Source: Mesorhizobium shangrilense
Lineage (GTDB): Bacteria > Pseudomonadota > Alphaproteobacteria > Rhizobiales > Rhizobiaceae
Direction of reading: 5' to 3'
Assembly: GCF_028826155.1 (NCBI RefSeq)
Contig: NZ_JAQGPN010000001.1
Location: 3,415,501-3,479,500, forward strand
Length of the DNA stretch: 64,000 bases
Position 1 is the first letter of the stretch. The number at the start of each line of letters is the position of its first letter. Under the pieces are notes generated by a model. That model was given only the letters and a program-made list of their open reading frames with translations. It had not been told where the DNA came from and searched no databases. Below, one piece after another: positions 58,061 to 64,000 of the stretch. The position numbers and the translations under genes are program-made.

Positions 58061-59083
58061 GTGCTTGACGATCTCATTGAAGAATCCAGATCTCGCCGCG
58101 ACGTGTTCAAGGCGATCGGAGCAACCGCACTGGCCGGCGCACTGCTGGGCTCGGCCGGGTTCGACCCCGCCATTGCGCAGGAGCTAAAGCCCTCCGGCAA
58201 GCCGCTGAAGGCCGCCATGGGCAATGCAGGCCTTCAGGCGACGTGGTGCGCCCAGGGCAAGCAGGCCGCAGAAGCCTGGGGCAAGCTCATGAATGTCGAG
58301 ATCACCTGGTTCGACGGGGAACTCTCCGCCACCAAGCAGCGTGCCGCCATCGACAACCTCGCGACGCAGAAGTGGGACTTTGTCGCCCTGCAAACGTTTG
58401 GCATCGGCACGCTGAACGACCCCATCAAGAAGGTCATCGACTCCGGTACGCCGGTCATCGCCATGGACACGATGATGGCTCCGGAAGGCCAGTTGGCCCT
58501 CCACACTTTCATCGCCCCCGACAACATTTTCATGGGCTCGGTCGTAACCACCGAGATCATGAAGAAGATCGGCGGCAAGGGTAACGTCATCATGACACAG
58601 GGCGCGCTCGGCCACACCGGCGCCCAGGGCCGCGCCAAGGGCTTCAAGGAAGTTGTCGCCAACTACCCCGACGTGAAGGTGCTCGACGAGCAACCGGCCG
58701 ACTGGGACGTCACCAAGGTGGCGCGCATCTGGGAGTCCCTGCTGACGAAGTATCCGGACATCGCAGGCGCCTTCTTCCACAATGACGACATGGCGCTGGC
58801 CGCCCACAATGTCATGAAGGCGAAGGGGCGCACCGGCATCGTCATCGGCGGCGTCGACGCCATGCCGCCGGCGGTGAACGCCGTGCTCGACGGCACGATG
58901 GTCGCGACGGTGCGCAACCCGTCCAGCCGCATCCACGGCTGGGCCGTCGCCGCCGGCGTAGCTGCCGTCACGGCGGGCGAAGGCGGCAAGGAGATCCCGA
59001 AATACATCTGGGCGGACGGACCGGTCATCACGGCCGACACCGCGCCGGGCAATCTCTGGCTGCAGTCGAACTTCCTGATGTGA
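58061..59083 (+). CDS. sugar ABC transporter substrate-binding protein
   Basis: This is a 340-residue periplasmic protein of the ribose/RbsB type (Peripla_BP_4). It starts at GTG 58061 behind GGGAGG. The signal region has a twin-arginine motif, SRRDVFK (11-17), followed by a hydrophobic stretch and PAIAQ, so cleavage near 40 and Tat export are likely. The two lobes show IDNLATQKWDFVALQ and GGVDAMPPAVNAVLDG, where the ligand-binding residues usually lie. The operon SBP-ATPase-permease converges on a methylthioribose kinase gene. The ligand is probably a pentose or related sugar; this is inference. Confidence 0.92.
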   Translation: MLDDLIEESRSRRDVFKAIGATALAGALLGSAGFDPAIAQELKPSGKPLKAAMGNAGLQATWCAQGKQAAEAWGKLMNVEITWFDGELSATKQRAAIDNLATQKWDFVALQTFGIGTLNDPIKKVIDSGTPVIAMDTMMAPEGQLALHTFIAPDNIFMGSVVTTEIMKKIGGKGNVIMTQGALGHTGAQGRAKGFKEVVANYPDVKVLDEQPADWDVTKVARIWESLLTKYPDIAGAFFHNDDMALAAHNVMKAKGRTGIVIGGVDAMPPAVNAVLDGTMVATVRNPSSRIHGWAVAAGVAAVTAGEGGKEIPKYIWADGPVITADTAPGNLWLQSNFLM

Positions 59084-59095
59084 TCGGCCGGAACG

Positions 59096-60649
59096 TTGGC
59101 TGACGACACCGTAGCAATGGCCGGGGGTTCATTCGAACCCTCGGCTTTACCCTCGGTTGCTCCCGAGGCGACGCCGATCCTCGAGATGGTCGGGGTCTCG
59201 AAGGCGTTCGGCGGCATCCATGCGCTGCGGGACGTCGACTTCTCGCTCATGGAAGGCGAGATCCACGGCCTCGTCGGCGAAAACGGTGCCGGCAAGTCGA
59301 CCATGATGAAGATCATCGCCGGCGTCTATCACGGCTTCGAGGGCGAGATGCACGTGGCTGGCCAGACGGTCCTGTTCCGGTCGCCGCGCGACGCTCTGGC
59401 CGCCGGCATCGGCATGGTGCACCAGGAACTCTCCATCGTTTCCGACCTGACCGTCGCGGAGAACGTCTTTCTCGGTGTCCAGCCGACGGCTGGCGGGGTG
59501 GTGAACTGGTCGCGCATGAAGCGCGAAGCAAAGGCGCAACTGGCGAGCCTCGGCCTCGACATCGACCCCAGCGCTCGCATGGGCAGCCTGCCGGTCGGCA
59601 TCCAGCAATTGATCGAACTGTCGCGCGTGCTCTTCTCAGGCGCGCGTATCATCATCCTGGACGAACCGACCTCCGCGCTGTCTCCGCCCGAAGTCGCCCG
59701 CCTGTTCGAGGCGCTGCGGCGCCTCAAGCGTCAGGGCCGCACCATCGTCTTCATCTCGCACTTCCTCGATGACGTGCTTGAGATCTCCGACCGCATCACC
59801 GTGTTCCGCAACGGACGCAAGGTGGTGACGGAACGGACGGAAGCGCTGACCAAGGACAGCATCATTTCGCACATGATCGGCCGCGGCTCGGCCGACATGC
59901 ACATGGGCGAGAGCACAGAGCTTTTCGGCGACGACACGCGCCCCGTCGTGCTCGAGGCGCAGGGTCTCAGTGACGGAGCGATGATTAAGGACATCTCGCT
60001 AAAACTGCGCGGCGGCGAAATCACCGGCATCTATGGCTTCATGGGCTGCGGCCAGGTCGAGTTGTCCCGCGCGCTGTTCGGAAAGGGCAAGCTCGTTTCC
60101 GGAACGCTGACCCTCGACGGCAAGTCGGTGCACTTCCGTTCGACGGCGGCCGCGCGTCGCGCCGGCGTCGCCTACCTGCCGGAAAGCCGCGGCATGATGC
60201 TGTTCCGCACCGAGCAGGTGTTCAAGAACATCTCCATCTCCATCCTCGACCGCATCCACAGTCTGCTCCTCAAGCCACGCCGCGAGCGCGAGATCTCAGA
60301 GGCCCAAATCAAGGACCTGCAGATCCGGCCGCCCAGGACCGACATCGCGCTTGGCAACCTGTCCGGCGGCAACCAGCAGAAGGTCGCGCTCGCCAAGTGG
60401 CTGACCTACCTTCCGAAGGTGCTCATCCTCTCCGAGCCGACACGCGGCATGGATGTCGGCGCCAAGGAGGACGTCATCCGTATCGTGAAATCGCTGCGCG
60501 ACAAGGGCGTCGCGGTGCTCGTGCTGTCGACCGAGCCCGAGACGATCCTGACGCTGGCCGACCGGGTGACCGTCCTCAAACGGGGCCTCGTCGCCAGGGA
60601 ATTCACCACCGGCCACATCGAGAAGGCGGACCTGCTCGATGCGGCGTGA
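59096..60649 (+). CDS. sugar ABC transporter ATP-binding protein (duplicated ABC domains)
   Basis: This is a 517-residue RbsA/MglA-type ATPase. The first domain has Walker A GENGAGKST (about 60-68) and Walker B IIILDEPTSALS. The second has GFMGCGQVELS in place of a normal P-loop, with signature LSGGNQQKVALAKWL and LILSEPTRGMD. A degenerate second site is normal for the family. The start is taken at TTG 59096, 12 bp after the SBP gene; an ATG at 59117 is the alternative. It energises the permease encoded next. Confidence 0.93.
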   Translation: MADDTVAMAGGSFEPSALPSVAPEATPILEMVGVSKAFGGIHALRDVDFSLMEGEIHGLVGENGAGKSTMMKIIAGVYHGFEGEMHVAGQTVLFRSPRDALAAGIGMVHQELSIVSDLTVAENVFLGVQPTAGGVVNWSRMKREAKAQLASLGLDIDPSARMGSLPVGIQQLIELSRVLFSGARIIILDEPTSALSPPEVARLFEALRRLKRQGRTIVFISHFLDDVLEISDRITVFRNGRKVVTERTEALTKDSIISHMIGRGSADMHMGESTELFGDDTRPVVLEAQGLSDGAMIKDISLKLRGGEITGIYGFMGCGQVELSRALFGKGKLVSGTLTLDGKSVHFRSTAAARRAGVAYLPESRGMMLFRTEQVFKNISISILDRIHSLLLKPRREREISEAQIKDLQIRPPRTDIALGNLSGGNQQKVALAKWLTYLPKVLILSEPTRGMDVGAKEDVIRIVKSLRDKGVAVLVLSTEPETILTLADRVTVLKRGLVAREFTTGHIEKADLLDAA

Positions 60650-60682
60650 CGCCTTGAACCGACACTAGGGGAAAACCACTGC

Positions 60683-61699
60683 ATGACGACGGTCACCGAA
60701 GCCGGGCAGCCCTTCGACCTCAAGCGGTTCCTGGCCGAGCAGATGCGCAACATCGCGCCGGTCTTCACGCTGATCGTGCTTATCATCTTCTTCTCGGCGC
60801 AGGCGCCGAGCTTTCGCACGGTCGACAACATGATGAATATCCTGAACCAGGCGTCGATCACCGGCATCATCGCGGTCGGGCTCACCTTCGTCATCCTGAC
60901 CGCCGAGATCGACCTTTCGGTTGCGGCCATCGCCAACGCCATCGGCATCACCATCGCCTACTTCACGATCCAGCCCGACTACGTGAACATCGCCAACGTG
61001 CCGATGCAGGGCTGGATCGCCATCATCCTGACGCTGACGGCATGTTTCGCGCTCGGACTCGTCAACGCCTTCGGGGTGACCGCCGTCGGCATACCGTCCT
61101 TCATCATGACGCTGGCCATGATGCAGATCGCCAACGGCATCTCGGCGCTGCTGGTGCGCGGCCAGATCGCCTACACCTACCCCGACCTCATCACGACGCT
61201 GGGATCGGGAAGCATCTTCGGCATAAAATGGTCGATCATCGTCTGCGCGCTGTTCCTGCTCGTCGCGCATCTGGTGCTGACCTACACGCGCTTCGGCCGC
61301 TACGTCTACATGGTCGGCGGCAACCGCGAGGCGGCCGAGTATTCGGGCGTCAACGTCAAGCTGATCCTGGGATCGGTCATGGTCATCTGCGCCATGTGCG
61401 CGGGCATCGCCGGCATGATCGGCGTCGCCTATTTCGGCTCGGCCCAGCAGAACCAGTTCGACACCTTCCTGCTGGACGCGATCGCCGCCGTCGTCGTCGG
61501 CGGCACCAGCCTGTTCGGCGGGCGCGGCGGCATCGGCAACACGATCATCGGCCTCCTGGTGCTGGGGGTTCTCAACAACGGGCTCGACCACATCGAGATC
61601 GACAGCTTCCTGAAGATCCTGATCCGCGGGCTTATCCTGCTCGCAGCACTGGTCATCAACGTCTACGCGCAGAAGCTAAGGGAGAGCGCCAGGGAGTGA
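60683..61699 (+). CDS. sugar ABC transporter permease
   Basis: This is a 338-residue RbsC-type inner-membrane permease. About nine or ten hydrophobic helices are seen. The conserved loop GGNREAAEYSGVNV that docks to the ATPase is at about 212-225, and GGTSLFGGRGGIGNTIIGLLVLGVLNNGL (core at about 273-290) closes the family pattern. An AGGGGAAAA ribosome site precedes the ATG. It completes the three-gene operon. Confidence 0.94.
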   Translation: MTTVTEAGQPFDLKRFLAEQMRNIAPVFTLIVLIIFFSAQAPSFRTVDNMMNILNQASITGIIAVGLTFVILTAEIDLSVAAIANAIGITIAYFTIQPDYVNIANVPMQGWIAIILTLTACFALGLVNAFGVTAVGIPSFIMTLAMMQIANGISALLVRGQIAYTYPDLITTLGSGSIFGIKWSIIVCALFLLVAHLVLTYTRFGRYVYMVGGNREAAEYSGVNVKLILGSVMVICAMCAGIAGMIGVAYFGSAQQNQFDTFLLDAIAAVVVGGTSLFGGRGGIGNTIIGLLVLGVLNNGLDHIEIDSFLKILIRGLILLAALVINVYAQKLRESARE

Positions 61700-61709
61700 C
61701 GCCGGCGGC

Positions 61710-62993
61710 CTAAGCTCCCTCCCCGGCAATGATCCGCGCCAAGTCGTTCACTTCGTCGATGGAGTGGATGCGGGTGCGGTTCACCGCGATCTGCCGTCCG
61801 AAGCGTAGCGCCGGGCGTTCGCAGTTCGCCCGCAGATCCGGGTCCTCGATCGTCTCGAAGTCGGCATTGTGGGCGAGCCCGAGGATGCGGCGGTGCACCT
61901 CGACGCCGGCGAAGCCCAGCAGGTCCGTCCAGATCTCAGCGAGCATCGCGTTGAGCGCCTGTTCCGAACCCAGCGCATCCTCCTGGTCCTCGAACAGGCT
62001 CTTTGCGTAGAGAATGCCGGTGCGCTCGGTGCGCCACAGACGCGCGAACTCCGTCCTGAACACCGACCAGATCTCTGCTGCCACGCCGAGCAGCCATTCC
62101 CGCATCTCTGCGCGGTCTCCGTTTCTTTCATGGCCTGGCTGCGCAAAAAAGCTCATCCAGAAATTGGCCAGCAGCATGCCGACATCGAACGCCATCGGCC
62201 CGTAGAACGCGAACTCGGGATCGATGACGCGCGTGTCCGCGTCCGTCACCATCACCGAGCCGGTGTGCAGGTCGCCGTGCAGCAGCGTCTCTGCCTTGGC
62301 GGCGAACAGATGCTTCATGCGCTGCGCCTCAACTTTCAGATCGCGGTCAGCGCGCAGTTCCGCGACCACCGCGTCGAGCTGGGGCGAGGTGTGCCGGTTC
62401 ATCTTCGCGTCGAAATAGGGATCGGTGAAGACGAGGTTCTCGGTGATGTCGCAGAGCTCGACATTGTCGGCGAACAGCGCAAGGTCTTCCTTGCGCTTGC
62501 GCGTCGGCATGCAGAGATCCGAGCCTTGGAACAGCGTGCGCGCGCAGAACAGGCCGAGGTCGCGGCCAATCTTCGGCGGCATGGCGCCTTCGATAAGCCG
62601 GCGGCGCAGGATAACATGGGGGCTGAGATACTCCATGACGATGAGCGCTTGGCGCTCATCGAAGTGGTACACGGCCGGCACCGTGCCGACGCCGGCGCGC
62701 GCCTCCTGTCGGATCAGCGCGTGGTATTCGAAGAACGAGCGCTTTAGCGGCAGCGGCCAGCTCTCGCCGACCAGCCGGACATAGGGAAGCGCCTGCTTGA
62801 CCACGACGCCGCCGGCAGGACCTTCCACGATGAATACCAGGTTCAGATTGCCGTCGCCGACCTCGCGGATCTTCCACTTCGAACTGTCCGGTCCGACCCT
62901 TTCGGCGACGGCGGGGATCTCCTGCAGCCGCGCACCAAGGCTTTGTGCGTCGAGCGCCGCGAAGGCGCGTCCTTCTCCCGTGACGCTATGCAA
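61710..62993 (-). CDS. mtnK: S-methyl-5-thioribose kinase
   Basis: This 427-residue enzyme of the methionine-salvage pathway phosphorylates methylthioribose. It has the choline-kinase-like fold: an ATP-binding N-lobe (VGDGNLNLVFIVEG, VVVKQALPYVR), a catalytic loop LLHGDLHTGSVMVT (about 248-261), and the metal-binding Asp in VIDPEFAFYGPMAFD. All match the MtnK subfamily. It converges on the sugar ABC operon with 10 bp between stops. mtnA and later salvage genes are not in the window. Confidence 0.94.
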   Translation of the reverse strand: MHSVTGEGRAFAALDAQSLGARLQEIPAVAERVGPDSSKWKIREVGDGNLNLVFIVEGPAGGVVVKQALPYVRLVGESWPLPLKRSFFEYHALIRQEARAGVGTVPAVYHFDERQALIVMEYLSPHVILRRRLIEGAMPPKIGRDLGLFCARTLFQGSDLCMPTRKRKEDLALFADNVELCDITENLVFTDPYFDAKMNRHTSPQLDAVVAELRADRDLKVEAQRMKHLFAAKAETLLHGDLHTGSVMVTDADTRVIDPEFAFYGPMAFDVGMLLANFWMSFFAQPGHERNGDRAEMREWLLGVAAEIWSVFRTEFARLWRTERTGILYAKSLFEDQEDALGSEQALNAMLAEIWTDLLGFAGVEVHRRILGLAHNADFETIEDPDLRANCERPALRFGRQIAVNRTRIHSIDEVNDLARIIAGEGA

Positions 62994-63173
62994 GTCATCC
63001 CTCCCCGTCTGACAGGCCCCGTTCCACGGCCGGGTCGTGCTTTTAGTGCCTCAACAATGGGCCTTTGCAAAGCTGAAATGACCTTGAGGCCGATCCCGCC
63101 GGCACATCGAGCGACCGAGGAAGCCGCCAGGATGGGGAGCCCGGGAAATGGTTGGCGAAACGGGCCGGCCCGA

Positions 63174-63320
63174 TCAGAACGGCCAGCCGTACCGGCCGAT
63201 CATGAGGGCGAGGACGACGAGCGTCAGGGGGAACAGGAGATCGAACGCCCAGGCAAGCGCCCGTGGCGTCCTGCGAGGCTGTTCCGGCCGGTCGTAGTCA
63301 GTTCCGAGATTCTTGGTCAT
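63174..63320 (-). CDS. short membrane protein, unknown function
   Basis: This protein has 48 residues from the ATG at 63320 (MTKNLGTDYDRPEQPRRTP). A basic N-terminal half is followed by one hydrophobic helix (about 26-45) and ends GRYGWPF. The ribosome site is weak. Such short proteins are common in rhizobia but this one is not recognised. It lies between mtnK and a Nudix gene on the same strand. Confidence 0.45.
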   Translation of the reverse strand: MTKNLGTDYDRPEQPRRTPRALAWAFDLLFPLTLVVLALMIGRYGWPF

Positions 63321-63433
63321 CGTTGCAAGCCCCGCCTGACGCACAGAGTTTGCCACCGACCTGTTAAGCGGACCCTGCGAAATCCGATCGGATTTTCACG
63401 ATGGGCAAAAGGGACCGGAAACGCTTCACTGCG

Positions 63434-64000
63434 TCAGGCGCCCTCTGGCGGCAGCAGGCTGAGTTTCAGGTGCTGCAGCAGCATGATCGTCTTGGAATCG
63501 ACGATGCGGCCATCGAAGATCGCGTTCATCGCGTCGTCGAAGGTCATCTCCAGCACCTCGATATCCTCGCCCTCGTGGGCATGCCCGCCCCCATCCGAGA
63601 TGCGGTCGGTCGGCGTGTAGTCGGCGACGAAGAACGACAGGCGCTCAGTCAGGTTGCCAGGGCTCATGAAGGGCGTGTAGAGATGCCTCACCTGCCGCAG
63701 ACGGTAGCCGAGTTCCTCCTCGGCCTCCCGGCGTATCGCCGTTTCGGGGTCGTCGGCGTCCAGCAGGCCGGCGCAGGCCTCGATGAGCGGCTCCTCGTGC
63801 CCCGCGACATAGGCCGGGAAACGGAACTGGCGGGTCAGCAGGACGGTCTTGCGCTCGGCGTCGAAGGGCAGGATGACTGCGCCGTCGCCGCGACCGTAGG
63901 TTTCCCGGGTCTGCATATCCCAATCGCCCGCACGGGTGCGGTATTCGAAGCGCGTCTTCTTCAGCGTGCCCCAGTCTTCGGACAGGGTTTCGACGGAATG
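63434..64000 (-). CDS. nudK: NudK-like Nudix hydrolase (5' end beyond window)
   Basis: The frame stays open to the right edge (HSVETLSEDWGTLKK... upstream of the internal ATG at 63916), so the N-terminus is cut. The Nudix box runs GLLDADDPETAIRREAEEELGY with the usual REAxEELG core. The segments GDGAVILPFDAERKTVLLTRQFR and SPGNLTERLSFFVADYTP, with GGGHAHEGEDIEVLEM, match GDP-mannose pyrophosphatase NudK closely. It hydrolyses GDP-sugars or ADP-ribose; the exact substrate is not proven. The C-terminal half of the protein is complete in the window. Confidence 0.9.
   Translation of the reverse strand, partial: HSVETLSEDWGTLKKTRFEYRTRAGDWDMQTRETYGRGDGAVILPFDAERKTVLLTRQFRFPAYVAGHEEPLIEACAGLLDADDPETAIRREAEEELGYRLRQVRHLYTPFMSPGNLTERLSFFVADYTPTDRISDGGGHAHEGEDIEVLEMTFDDAMNAIFDGRIVDSKTIMLLQHLKLSLLPPEGA

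Overview
The window looks like a chromosomal segment of a GC-rich alphaproteobacterium of the order Hyphomicrobiales (Rhizobiales), most like the Mesorhizobium/Phyllobacteriaceae group. Supporting signs are the sciP (DUF1153) gene, which belongs to CtrA cell-cycle control, the compact order nlpD-like/pcm/surE/serS/tatCBA/scpBA/nagZ/SPOR/argS/dgt on one strand, a typical rhizobial MnmA, and strong G/C bias at third codon positions. Names come from motif and family recognition by eye; no database search was run.

Region 1 (1-25.3 kb) is mostly housekeeping. A minus-strand train runs from dgt (16.6 kb) down to a LysM/LytM lipoprotein cut by the left edge. Many neighbours touch or overlap by 1-4 bp. 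An unrelated ABC ATPase sits between scpB and tatA. Next come a divergent erpA-type Fe-S carrier gene, a GST and tuf. Upstream of tuf are tRNA-Gly and tRNA-Tyr, with a class I methyltransferase gene between the tRNAs and tuf. After rlmB comes a glyoxylate-assimilation operon gcl-hyi-glxR, divergent from an IclR-family regulator across an AT-rich, repeat-rich control region.

Region 2 (26-30.8 kb) holds a small PqiA-like membrane protein, sciP, mnmA, a decayed acyltransferase gene, a Gfo/Idh/MocA oxidoreductase and a tRNA with CAT anticodon (elongator Met) behind a good promoter.

Region 3 (30.9-57.6 kb) is a cell-surface glycan locus. It begins with a UbiA/HAD/GtrA cassette that resembles the polyprenyl-phosphoryl-pentose pathway. 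A 1-kb gene-free stretch follows, then PIG-L deacetylase, DegT aminotransferase, ATP-grasp, HAD and flippase in one direction. On the minus strand are an asparagine-synthase-type amidotransferase, two GT4 glycosyltransferases, a methyltransferase and an FAD oxidoreductase. On the plus strand are a polysaccharide deacetylase, a GT4 and an NDP-sugar dehydrogenase, facing a UDP-glucuronate 4-epimerase. The locus ends with an SxtJ/DUF5989/carbamoyltransferase trio, an exported PL10-like pectate lyase and an SGNH-like protein. Together they suggest an aminated, uronic-acid-containing, carbamoylated and possibly amidated surface glycan with its own lyase. No polymerase, initiating transferase or outer-membrane exporter was recognised.

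Region 4 (58-64 kb) has a ribose-type sugar ABC transporter (Tat-type signal on the binding protein), a convergent S-methyl-5-thioribose kinase gene, a tiny membrane protein, and a NudK-like Nudix hydrolase cut by the right edge. No CRISPR array, integrase, transposase or rRNA was seen.
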